Positions 9,973 to 17,490 of a stretch of 52,039 nucleotides of DNA are shown here, in pieces. The position numbers and the translations under genes are program-made. The notes beneath the pieces were generated by a model. That model worked only from the letters and a program-made list of their open reading frames with translations, was not told the origin of the DNA and did no database searches. The first letter of the stretch is position 1; each line of letters opens with the position of its first letter. This stretch comes from Streptomyces mexicanus (lineage in GTDB: Bacteria > Actinomycetota > Actinomycetes > Streptomycetales > Streptomycetaceae), in the NCBI RefSeq assembly GCF_902506575.1, contig NZ_LR732544.1:4681304-4733342 (forward strand). The letters run 5' to 3'.

Positions 9973-10563
9973 GCGCGCATCGGGGAACGGCGCCGGGACC
10001 CGGTGCGGGAGGCCCCGCGGGCGGTCAGGGCCGTCAAGGGTTTTCCCTACAACAGCCCGTCAGGTGCCCCGCGGAGAAGGAGGCGGGGGTGCGCCGTTGT
10101 TAGAGTGACCGGAATCTGCGGCTTGTCGGTCGTGCGTGCCGGTCTGTCCCACGCGCTCACGTTCCGTCATGAACCGGAGTACCGCAGGCCGCCGGGGGCG
10201 TTCGGTATGCCCATCGAGCGGCCCCGCGCAACCGGTTTTTCTTCCCCTTCTGTCCGCTATCCGGACAGGGCAACCCGATAGTTGTGTAACAAGTCCGTTT
10301 CGCAGGGATCTTTCACCAAACCCTTTGTCCGGATTTTGGAAGAAGTACGCGGCAGGTGTGATCGAACCGAGACCTCGAAGGTGTGGTTCGGTCCGGTTCG
10401 CATGGCAGATAGTTAGGCGCGTAGAGCTCGGATCAAAGGGTCACGCCGTTGGCGGCGCCGACTCACGAGCGCGGGGGCACCTGACCTTTTCAGGCACCGG
10501 TTGACGGTGATGGTCCTGTGCCCCTCCATGCGGTGAACCAATGGACTCATGAGGAGGAGCCCC
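9973..10563 (+). promoter_or_regulatory. Long upstream region of the first oligopeptide operon
   Basis: About 590 bp with no convincing gene: the short open frames here lack codon bias and ribosome sites. Base composition drops clearly below the local average between 10220 and 10350. A 7-bp hairpin CTGTCCG/CGGACAG lies at 10250-10268, next to GTTGTGTAACAAG. The ribosome site GAGGAGGAG is at 10551-10558. In Streptomyces the bldK operon is developmentally controlled (AdpA in S. griseus), so this is the expected place for such sites. I do not find a clean match to the AdpA consensus by eye. Confidence 0.5.
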
Positions 10564-12189
10564 ATGCGTGGTGCCAAGGGCGCCAGGTGGGCCGCGGTCG
10601 CGATAGTCGTGGCCATGGGCGCGACCGCCTGTGGTGGCGGTGGGCACACTGGCAACGGCAATGCCGGCGGTAGCAGCAACGGCGTGGTGTCGGTCGAGAT
10701 CGGCCAGCCGCAGAACACGCTCGTTCCGTCGAACACCTACGAGACCGAGGGCGGCCAGGTCATCCACGCCCTGTTCACCGGTCTCACCAAGATCGACGCG
10801 AGCAACAAGATCGTCAACGACGAGGCCCAGTCCATCACCACGAAGGACAACAAGGTCTGGACGATCAAGCTGAAGCCGGGCTACACCTTCCACAACGGCG
10901 AGCCGGTCACCGCCCAGTCCTACGTCGACGCCTGGAACTACGGCGCCGACCAGACGAACGCGCAGCAGACCAACGCCCTCTTCAGCCACATCCAGGGCTA
11001 CACGGACCTCAACCCCGGACCGAAGAAGACGGTCACGGTCCACAAGATGTCCGGCCTGAAGGCGGTCGACGACAACACGCTGCAGGTCACCCTGACCGCG
11101 CCGTTCTCGGCGTTCCCGACCCAGCTGTCGTTCAGCGGTTTCGTGCCGCTGCCGAAGGCGTTCTTCAAGGACCCCAAGGCGTTCGGCAAGAAGCCGATCG
11201 GCAACGGCCCCTACGAGGCGAAGACGTCCTTCGTCGACAACGAGGGTATCCAGCTGACCAAGTACGCCAAGTACCCGGACGCCTCCAAGTACCAGGTCAA
11301 GGGCATCAACTTCAAGGTCTACTCGAACCAGGACACCGCCTATAAGGACCTGGTCGCGGGCAACCTCGACATCCTGCCGGTGATCCCCACCTCGGGTCTG
11401 GCCACGTACAAGAAGGACCTGCCGGACCACAACATCGACGTCCCCGAGGGCGCGATCGGCTACATCGGCTTCCCGCTGAAGTACAACAAGGCCTTCGAGA
11501 ACCCGAAGATCCGCCAGGCCATCTCCATGTCCATCGACCGGGACACCATCGCCAAGAAGGTGTTCCTGGGCGCCCGTTCCGCGGCCGACGACTACATCCC
11601 GCCGCTGATCGAGGGCTACCGCAAGGGCGCCTGCGGCGATGCCTGCACCTACAACCCGACCAAGGCCAAGCAGCTCTACCAGGAGGCCGGCGGTCTGCCC
11701 GGCAACACCCTGGAGATCGGCTACAACGCGGACGGCGACCACAAGACCTGGGTCGAGGCCGTGGCCAACCAGATCCAGAAGGCCCTCGGCGTCAAGGTGA
11801 CGCCCAAGCCGTTCGAGCAGTTCCAGACCATCCTGAACGACCTGGACGCCAAGAAGTACCAGGGCGCCTTCCGCATGGGCTGGCAGATGGACTACCCGAA
11901 CATGGAGGACTTCCTCCGTCCGGTGTTCTCCAAGGACGCCATCGAGAACGGCTCCAACTACGCGGGCTACTCCAACCCGCAGTTCGAGAAGCTGCTGAGC
12001 GACGGCGACCAGGCGACGAGCCCGGCCGACGCGATCAAGACGTACCAGGAGGCGGACGACGTCCTGCTGAAGGACATGCCGTACATCCCGGTGTACTTCT
12101 ACCGGCTGAACACGGGCTTCAGCGACAAGATCACCTCGATGAACATCACCGCTCACCAGATCGACTGGGACACCGTCAAGCTCAGCTGA
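10564..12189 (+). CDS. Oligopeptide-binding lipoprotein, BldK-region operon 1
   Basis: This 541-residue SBP_bac_5 lipoprotein has signal peptide residues 1-22 and acylated Cys23 (GATACGGGG), followed by a Gly/Asn/Ser linker. The mature domain has VEIGQPQNTLVPSNTYETEGG, YTFHNGEPVTAQSYVDAWNYG and the IRQAISMSIDRDTI segment, all typical of OppA/DppA. The start at 10564 is preferred over the in-frame ATG 10549, because GAGGAGGAG lies just before 10564. It is the first gene of a complete permease operon and by location corresponds to the Streptomyces bldK locus, whose binding protein BldKB is needed for aerial growth. I am unsure whether this operon or the next is the strict bldK orthologue. Confidence 0.92.
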   Translation: MRGAKGARWAAVAIVVAMGATACGGGGHTGNGNAGGSSNGVVSVEIGQPQNTLVPSNTYETEGGQVIHALFTGLTKIDASNKIVNDEAQSITTKDNKVWTIKLKPGYTFHNGEPVTAQSYVDAWNYGADQTNAQQTNALFSHIQGYTDLNPGPKKTVTVHKMSGLKAVDDNTLQVTLTAPFSAFPTQLSFSGFVPLPKAFFKDPKAFGKKPIGNGPYEAKTSFVDNEGIQLTKYAKYPDASKYQVKGINFKVYSNQDTAYKDLVAGNLDILPVIPTSGLATYKKDLPDHNIDVPEGAIGYIGFPLKYNKAFENPKIRQAISMSIDRDTIAKKVFLGARSAADDYIPPLIEGYRKGACGDACTYNPTKAKQLYQEAGGLPGNTLEIGYNADGDHKTWVEAVANQIQKALGVKVTPKPFEQFQTILNDLDAKKYQGAFRMGWQMDYPNMEDFLRPVFSKDAIENGSNYAGYSNPQFEKLLSDGDQATSPADAIKTYQEADDVLLKDMPYIPVYFYRLNTGFSDKITSMNITAHQIDWDTVKLS

Positions 12190-12233
12190 GCGAAGCAGAA
12201 GACCCGAGTCCGCGACTGAAGTAGCGGGCCAAG

Positions 12234-12282
12234 GGGTGGGCAGGGGGAACCGCCGCAGCGGACGGCTCCCCCGCGCCCACCC
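12234..12282 (+). other. Intercistronic hairpin 1 between binding-protein and permease genes
   Basis: A long GC-rich stem pairs GGGTGGGCAGGGGGAACCG (12234-12252) with CGGCTCCCCCGCGCCCACCC (12263-12282), with one small bulge and a 10-nt loop. It lies 45 bp after the lipoprotein stop. It may act as a partial terminator or an mRNA 3'-end stabiliser that raises binding protein over permease. Confidence 0.7.
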
Positions 12283-12294
12283 TCTTCGCCGTTG

Positions 12295-12337
12295 GGCCCG
12301 ACCGGCGAGCGCCTTCCCCCCGGGCGCCGGTCGGGCC
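12295..12337 (+). other. Intercistronic hairpin 2 just before the permease gene
   Basis: Perfect 13-bp inverted repeat GGCCCGACCGGCG (12295-12307) / CGCCGGTCGGGCC (12325-12337) with a 17-nt loop. It ends about 20 bp before the permease start and so lies close to its ribosome site (GGAG near 12349). Confidence 0.7.
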
Positions 12338-12356
12338 AGCATTCCTTGGAGAACCA

Positions 12357-13280
12357 ATGGGCCGATTCGTCGTGCGCCGTGTGCTGCAGGCGATCCCTGT
12401 ACTCATAGGCGTCACGTTCCTCATCTACTGCCTGGTCTTCCTGCTGCCGGGCGACCCGATCAGGGCCCTGATGGGCGAGAAGCAGGACCCCCACCTGGCC
12501 TTGGTGCTGCGCGCGCGGTACCACCTCGACGACCCGCTGGTGGTGCAGTACTGGCACTACATCAGCGGCGTGTTCCAGGGCGACCTGGGCACCACCTACA
12601 CCGGCCGGTCGATCAGTGACATCGTCGCCCAGCGCTTCCCGGTGACGCTGAAGCTGGCGCTGACGGCGTTCGCCTTCGAGGCGGTCATCGGCATCCTGGC
12701 CGGCATCCTCTCGGCGCTGAAGCGCGGGAAGTTCGCGGACAACGTGGTCTTCGTCGCCACGCTGTTCCTGATCTCCATCCCGGTGTTCGTGCTCGGCAAC
12801 GTCCTGCAGCTCGAACTGGGCGTGAAGTGGAAGCTGACGCCGGTCGCGGGCATCGAGGACGGCTGGCCCACCAGCTACGTCCTGCCGGGACTGGTGCTGG
12901 CCGCGATGTCGATGGCGTACATCGCCCGGCTGACCCGGACCAGCATGATCGAGTCGGTGCGCTCCGACTACGTCCGCACCGCCATCGCCAAGGGCCTGCC
13001 GCGGCGCCGCGTCATCGGCATCCACGCGCTGCGCAACTCCCTCATCCCCGTCGTCACCTTCCTCGGCATGGACCTCGGTTCGCTGATGGGTGGCGCGATC
13101 ATCACGGAGCGGGTCTTCAACCTCCCCGGCATCGGCGGTCAGTTGGCCCAGTCCGTCTCCCTGCGCGAGGGGCCCGTCGTCGTGGGCCTGGTCACCCTGC
13201 TCATCCTGATCTACCTGGTGGCCAACCTCGTCGTCGACGTCCTCTACGCCGTGCTCGACCCGAGGATCCGCTATGAGTGA
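12357..13280 (+). CDS. Oligopeptide ABC transporter permease (OppB/DppB type), operon 1
   Basis: This 307-residue BPD_transp_1 permease has six hydrophobic segments. The first, LQAIPVLIGVTFLIYCLVFLLPG, follows the usual MxRFVxRR start. The cytoplasmic EAA-like loop reads DYVRTAIAKGLPRRRVIGIHALRNSL, which contacts the ATPases. It ends with the family hallmark DVLYAVLDPRIRYE. The stop codon overlaps the next start by 8 bp (ATGAGTGA), so the two permease halves should be made in equal amounts. The gene is separated from the binding-protein gene by two hairpins. Confidence 0.94.
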   Translation: MGRFVVRRVLQAIPVLIGVTFLIYCLVFLLPGDPIRALMGEKQDPHLALVLRARYHLDDPLVVQYWHYISGVFQGDLGTTYTGRSISDIVAQRFPVTLKLALTAFAFEAVIGILAGILSALKRGKFADNVVFVATLFLISIPVFVLGNVLQLELGVKWKLTPVAGIEDGWPTSYVLPGLVLAAMSMAYIARLTRTSMIESVRSDYVRTAIAKGLPRRRVIGIHALRNSLIPVVTFLGMDLGSLMGGAIITERVFNLPGIGGQLAQSVSLREGPVVVGLVTLLILIYLVANLVVDVLYAVLDPRIRYE

Positions 13281-14208
13281 ACAGATCATCGAACGGCCCG
13301 TGCCCGCCGACGGCCCCACGGCCAAGGCGCCGGAACCGGACGGCAAACCGGAGCGCGTCGCGAGCCTGTGGCGCGACGGCTGGCGCGACCTGCGCAAGCG
13401 GCCGATGTTCCTCATCTCGGGCTTCGTCATCCTGTGCCTGCTGGTGCTGGCCATCGCGCCCGGCCTGTTCACCGCGCGCTCCCCGTTCAGCGACGGCTTC
13501 TGCGACCTGCAGCACTCGATGGACGGCCCGACCAGCGGCCACCTGTTCGGCTACGACGTCCAGGGCTGCGACATCTACACCAGGACGGTGTGGGGCACCC
13601 GCAACTCGATCATCGTCGGCGTGGTCTCCACCATCCTGACCACGGCGCTCGGCGGCGTCATCGGCATGCTGGCCGGCCTGTGGGGCGGCTGGGCGGACTC
13701 GGTGATCTCCCGCGTCTCGGAGATCTTCTACGCGCTGCCGATCCTCATCGGCGGTCTGCTGATCATGTCGATGGTGGGCAGCAGCAACGTGTGGACCGTC
13801 TCCTTCGTCCTGTCCATTCTCGGCTGGCCGCAGGTCTACCGGATCATGCGCGGTGAGGTCATCGGCAACAAGTACAACGACTACGTGGCCGCGGCCCGGG
13901 CGCTCGGCGCGAGCCCGATGCGCATCGCCTTCCGGCACATCCTGCCCAACACGCTCGCCCCGATCGTGGTCGTCTCCACGATGAACCTGGGCGTCTACAT
14001 CGCCGCCGAGGCGTCGCTGTCCTACCTGGGCATCGGTGTCCAGTCCCCGGCCATCTCCTGGGGTCTGATGATCAGCGACGCGCAGGACCGCTGGCTGACC
14101 TCGCCGCACGCCCTGCTCTTCCCGGCCGGCGCGCTCAGCCTGACGGTGCTCGCGTTCATCATGCTCGGCGACGTGGTCCGCGACGCCTTCGACCCCAAGC
14201 TGCGCTGA
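13273..14208 (+). CDS. Oligopeptide ABC transporter permease (OppC/DppC type), operon 1
   Basis: This 311-residue second permease has a charged cytoplasmic N-terminus with WRDGWRDLRKRPMFLISGF (the N-terminal OppC domain) and six membrane segments. The large periplasmic loop contains HLFGYDVQGCDIYTRTVWGTRNS, typical of DppC. The EAA loop reads DYVAAARALGASPMRIAFRHILPN. Start ATG 13273 lies inside the end of the preceding gene. It pairs with the OppB-type subunit to form the peptide channel. Confidence 0.94.
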   Translation: MSEQIIERPVPADGPTAKAPEPDGKPERVASLWRDGWRDLRKRPMFLISGFVILCLLVLAIAPGLFTARSPFSDGFCDLQHSMDGPTSGHLFGYDVQGCDIYTRTVWGTRNSIIVGVVSTILTTALGGVIGMLAGLWGGWADSVISRVSEIFYALPILIGGLLIMSMVGSSNVWTVSFVLSILGWPQVYRIMRGEVIGNKYNDYVAAARALGASPMRIAFRHILPNTLAPIVVVSTMNLGVYIAAEASLSYLGIGVQSPAISWGLMISDAQDRWLTSPHALLFPAGALSLTVLAFIMLGDVVRDAFDPKLR

Positions 14209-14221
14209 GGAGGGCGTAACC

Positions 14222-15274
14222 ATGACCATCATCGAGGACGCCGTCCCCGCCACCCGGCACACCGACGACGAGCGCACACCGCTGCTGGAGGTCCGCGACC
14301 TGCACGTCGAGTTCCACACCCGGGAGGGCGTGGCCAAGGCGGTCAACGGCGTCAACTACACCGTCCGCGCGGGCGAGACGCTCGCCGTGCTCGGCGAGTC
14401 CGGCTCCGGCAAGTCGGTCACCGCGCAAGCGATCATGGGCATCCTGGACATGCCGCCGGCCCGGATCCCGAAGGGCGAGATCCTCTTCCGCGGGCAGGAC
14501 ATGCTGAAGATGTCCGGCGAGGAGCGCCGCAAGCTCCGCGGCGCCAGGATCGCGATGATCTTCCAGGACGCCCTCTCCTCGCTCAACCCGGTGCTGACCG
14601 TCGGCTACCAGCTCGGCGAGATGTTCCGGGTGCACCTGGGCATGTCCCGCAAGGAGGCCAAGGCCAAGGCCATCGAGCTGATGGACCGGGTGAAGATCCC
14701 GGCCGCCGCGGCCCGGGTCAACGACTATCCGCACCAGTTCTCCGGCGGTATGCGCCAGCGCATCATGATCGCGATGGCGCTGGCGCTGGAGCCGGACCTG
14801 ATCATCGCCGACGAGCCGACGACGGCCCTGGACGTCACCGTCCAGGCGCAGGTGATGGATCTGCTCGCGGAACTGCAGCGCGAGTTCAACATGGGCCTGA
14901 TCCTGATCACCCACGACCTGGGCGTGGTCGCGGACGTGGCGGACAAGATCGCGGTGATGTACGCGGGCCGGATCGTGGAGCAGGCGCCGGTGCACGAGCT
15001 GTACAAGCGCCCGGCCCACCCGTACACACGGGGTCTGCTGGACTCCATCCCGCGCCTGGACCAGAAGGGCCAGGAGCTGTACGCCATCAAGGGCCTGCCG
15101 CCCAACCTGCTGCGCATCCCGACCGGCTGCGCCTTCAACCCGCGCTGCCCCAAGGCCCAGGACATCTGCCGCGAGCAGGTCCCGGACCTGATGCCGGTCA
15201 CCGAGCGCGACGGCGGGGAACTGCCCGGCCGCGCCTCGGCGTGCCACTTCTGGAAGGAGACGATCCATGGCTGA
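14222..15274 (+). CDS. Oligopeptide ABC transporter ATPase (OppD/DppD type), operon 1
   Basis: This 350-residue nucleotide-binding subunit has Walker A GESGSGKSVTAQ, signature SGGMRQR, Walker B DLIIADEPTTALD and a switch His in ILITHDLG. The C-terminal oligopeptide/dipeptide extension (HPYTRGLLDSIPRL, then GCAFNPRCPKAQDIC and ACHFW) carries the four Cys residues typical of DppD proteins, some of which bind an iron-sulfur cluster. GAGGAGGG lies just before the start ATG. The stop overlaps the next gene by 8 bp. Confidence 0.95.
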   Translation: MTIIEDAVPATRHTDDERTPLLEVRDLHVEFHTREGVAKAVNGVNYTVRAGETLAVLGESGSGKSVTAQAIMGILDMPPARIPKGEILFRGQDMLKMSGEERRKLRGARIAMIFQDALSSLNPVLTVGYQLGEMFRVHLGMSRKEAKAKAIELMDRVKIPAAAARVNDYPHQFSGGMRQRIMIAMALALEPDLIIADEPTTALDVTVQAQVMDLLAELQREFNMGLILITHDLGVVADVADKIAVMYAGRIVEQAPVHELYKRPAHPYTRGLLDSIPRLDQKGQELYAIKGLPPNLLRIPTGCAFNPRCPKAQDICREQVPDLMPVTERDGGELPGRASACHFWKETIHG

Positions 15275-16415
15275 GCTCAGCAAGAACGACGAGCAGCAGG
15301 ACGCCACGCCGAACGTCTCCGAGGTGGACGTCGTCGAGGCCCGCACCGAGGACGAGGCGGTCGACGCCATCGAGGCACCCGCGGAGCGCGGCGAGCCGAT
15401 CCTGCAGGTGCGCAACCTGGTGAAGCACTTCCCGCTCACCCAGGGCATCCTGATCAAACGTCAGGTCGGTGCGGTCAAGGCCGTCGACGGCATCTCCTTC
15501 GACCTGTACCAGGGCGAGACCCTGGGCATCGTGGGCGAGTCGGGCTGCGGCAAGTCGACCGTCGCCAAGCTGCTGATGAACCTGGAGCGGGTGACCGCGG
15601 GCGAGATTTTCTACAAGGGCCAGGACATCACCAAGCTGTCCGGGCGCGCGCTGAAGGCGGTGCGCCGGAACATCCAGATGGTGTTCCAGGACCCGTACAC
15701 CTCGCTCAATCCCCGGATGACGGTGGGCGACATCGTCGGCGAGCCCTTCGAGATCCACCCGGAGGTGGCCCCGAAGGGCGACCGGCGGCGCAAGGTGCAG
15801 GAGCTGCTGGACGTGGTCGGCCTGAACCCCGAGCACATCAACCGCTACCCGCACCAGTTCTCCGGCGGCCAGCGCCAGCGCATCGGCATCGCGCGCGGCC
15901 TGGCGCTCAACCCCGAGATCATCATCTGCGACGAGCCGGTGTCCGCGCTGGACGTGTCGGTGCAGGCGCAGGTCGTCAACCTGATGGAGCGGCTGCAGGA
16001 CGAGTTCAACCTGTCCTACCTCTTCATCGCGCACGACCTGTCGATCGTCCGGCACATCTCCGACCGCGTGGGCGTGATGTACCTGGGCCAGATCGCCGAG
16101 ATCGGCACCGACGAGCAGATCTACGACCACCCGACGCACCCCTACACCCAGGCGCTGCTGTCGGCGGTCCCAGTGCCCGACCCCGACGCCCGCGAGCACC
16201 GCGAGCGGATCATCCTCACCGGTGACGTGCCCTCCCCGGCCAACCCGCCCTCGGGCTGCCGCTTCCGCACCCGCTGCTGGAAGGCCCAGGACAAGTGCGC
16301 CGAGGAGGTCCCGCTGCTGGCGATCCCGGAGCGCTTCCAGGGCTCGGACTCGCCCGCGGCGCACGAGTCGGCGTGCCACTTCGCCGAGGAGAAGGACGTC
16401 GTGCACGCGGCCTGA
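15267..16415 (+). CDS. Oligopeptide ABC transporter ATPase (OppF/DppF type), operon 1
   Basis: This 382-residue partner ATPase has Walker A GESGCGKSTVAK, signature SGGQRQR, Walker B IIICDEPVSALDVS and the HPYTQALLSAVPVPDP C-terminal extension, ending in a Cys-rich block. An acidic N-terminal extension of about 45 residues (EVDVVEARTEDEAVDAIEAP) precedes the ABC domain and is absent from the paralogue in operon 2. Its ATG overlaps the end of the OppD gene (ATGGCTGA). A strong terminator follows directly. Confidence 0.95.
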   Translation: MAELSKNDEQQDATPNVSEVDVVEARTEDEAVDAIEAPAERGEPILQVRNLVKHFPLTQGILIKRQVGAVKAVDGISFDLYQGETLGIVGESGCGKSTVAKLLMNLERVTAGEIFYKGQDITKLSGRALKAVRRNIQMVFQDPYTSLNPRMTVGDIVGEPFEIHPEVAPKGDRRRKVQELLDVVGLNPEHINRYPHQFSGGQRQRIGIARGLALNPEIIICDEPVSALDVSVQAQVVNLMERLQDEFNLSYLFIAHDLSIVRHISDRVGVMYLGQIAEIGTDEQIYDHPTHPYTQALLSAVPVPDPDAREHRERIILTGDVPSPANPPSGCRFRTRCWKAQDKCAEEVPLLAIPERFQGSDSPAAHESACHFAEEKDVVHAA

Positions 16416-16437
16416 CCCTCGTGTCACCCCGCGCAGG

Positions 16438-16472
16438 AGAGGCACCCGCCCGTGCAGAGGGCGGGTGCCTCT
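16438..16472 (+). terminator. Hairpin terminator of oligopeptide operon 1
   Basis: Perfect 14-bp inverted repeat AGAGGCACCCGCCC / GGGCGGGTGCCTCT with a 7-nt loop. It sits between two convergent genes and could serve both. Confidence 0.8.
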
Positions 16473-16500
16473 CACACGTCTGCCGTTACGACCCGCCGCG

Positions 16501-17190
16501 TCACCCGAAGAGCGGGAGGCGGTCGGCGTCGGCCCCCAGCACCGTGCGTTCGGACTCCGTCAGCGGCACGCGTCCGGTGGCGACCCGGGCGTAGTGCTCG
16601 TCGCTCCAGTCCGCCGCCACGGGATGGCCGAGGAGGCCGTCGAGCGTGTCCCGGACCGCCGCGAGTCCGGCCTTCGACGGCGCCGGGGCGGTGGGGAGCC
16701 CCGCGAGCATGTCGAGGTGGTGCAAGGTCGCCTCGACGGCGAGGGTCGTCATCAGGTCCCCGGCCGTGAGGACCTGGCCCTGCGTGGTCACACGGCGCCC
16801 GGCATCGGCCGCCTCAGCGGCCACCACCGCGGCCGCCGCGGTCTCCAGGTACAGCTCCTGCAACTGGGAGAACTCCAGGAACATGCTCGCGCCGACCCGG
16901 GCCCAGCGGCGGCCGTGGGCGGCGCCCACGGTACCGGGCTGCCAGTCCTGCCAGTACGTGACGGCATCGCGCGTCACCGGTCCGGAGGCCGGAGTGTGCA
17001 GGGCCACCAGCCCCCGCTGGGCATCCGCGAGGCAGTGGAAGACGAGGTCGCGCACCGCCCAGCCGAGACAGTCGGTGGGCTGCCAGGACGCCTCGTCGTC
17101 GAGGCGGGCCACGACGGCCGCGAGGGCGTCGTAGGCGGCACGCAGCACCGCGGCGGGAGCCGGAGGGGCGGAGTTCACTGCGCCGTCCAT
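16501..17190 (-). CDS. Maleylpyruvate isomerase/DinB-like protein (mycothiol-dependent family)
   Basis: This 229-residue protein resembles the maleylpyruvate isomerase N-terminal (DinB-like four-helix) family. It shows the opening helix LRAAYDALAAVVARL, then SWQPTDCLGWAVRDLVFHCL with the first metal-type His, and VEATLHHLDML with two more His residues. Many actinobacterial members are thought to use mycothiol, and mshB is in this window, but the substrate is unknown. The gene sits alone on the minus strand between the two peptide-transport operons. Its start at ATG 17190 shares a 300-bp divergent promoter region with operon 2. Confidence 0.75.
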   Translation of the reverse strand: MDGAVNSAPPAPAAVLRAAYDALAAVVARLDDEASWQPTDCLGWAVRDLVFHCLADAQRGLVALHTPASGPVTRDAVTYWQDWQPGTVGAAHGRRWARVGASMFLEFSQLQELYLETAAAAVVAAEAADAGRRVTTQGQVLTAGDLMTTLAVEATLHHLDMLAGLPTAPAPSKAGLAAVRDTLDGLLGHPVAADWSDEHYARVATGRVPLTESERTVLGADADRLPLFG

Positions 17191-17252
17191 GCCGGCATCG
17201 TACGAGCGGGTGAGCGGTCGTCACCAGGCAGGGCCGGGCGGGCGCGCTGGAC

Positions 17253-17278
17253 GGACCACGGGGCCGGACCACGGGGCC
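17253..17278. repeat. 13-bp tandem direct repeat in divergent promoter region
   Basis: Two exact tandem copies of GGACCACGGGGCC, followed by a third, degenerate copy (GGGCCGCAGGGCC). Confidence 0.5.
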
Positions 17279-17327
17279 GGGCCGCAGGGCCGCATCGCCG
17301 GGGCCGGCCGCGGTACCGCACCGGTGG

Positions 17328-17347
17328 AGCCGTTCGGCCGAACGGCT
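17328..17347. promoter_or_regulatory. 20-bp perfect palindrome, candidate operator for oligopeptide operon 2
   Basis: AGCCGTTCGGCCGAACGGCT is self-complementary over all 20 bases. It lies about 145 bp upstream of the operon 2 binding-protein start and about 140 bp upstream of the divergent DinB-like gene. A regulator site is an inference from symmetry and position. Confidence 0.5.
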
Positions 17348-17416
17348 GGAGTCCCGGCGCGCCCGGTGCGGCGGCGGTGCGACATGCGGCTTGTCTGCTG
17401 ATATGTGTGCAGGCCG

Positions 17417-17454
17417 GCCCGGCCCGGGTCGCGTCGTCAGGACCCGGGCCGGGC
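17417..17454 (+). other. Leader hairpin upstream of oligopeptide operon 2
   Basis: Perfect 14-bp inverted repeat GCCCGGCCCGGGTC / GACCCGGGCCGGGC around a 10-nt loop, 36 bp before the binding-protein start. A TGATAT element near 17399 could be a -10 box. If so, the hairpin would sit close to the 5' end of the mRNA. Confidence 0.5.
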
Positions 17455-17490
17455 GCGCCGAGGCACACCGCACCACCCGAGGAGGCGCCC

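Noticed and set aside
10003..10504. Short open frames between typA and the first binding-protein gene
   Set aside because: No ribosome sites, no codon bias, overlapping each other in different frames.
9973..10563. AdpA-binding site upstream of the peptide operon
   Set aside because: TGGCAGATAG near 10402 resembles the consensus but misses key positions, so it is not reported as a site.
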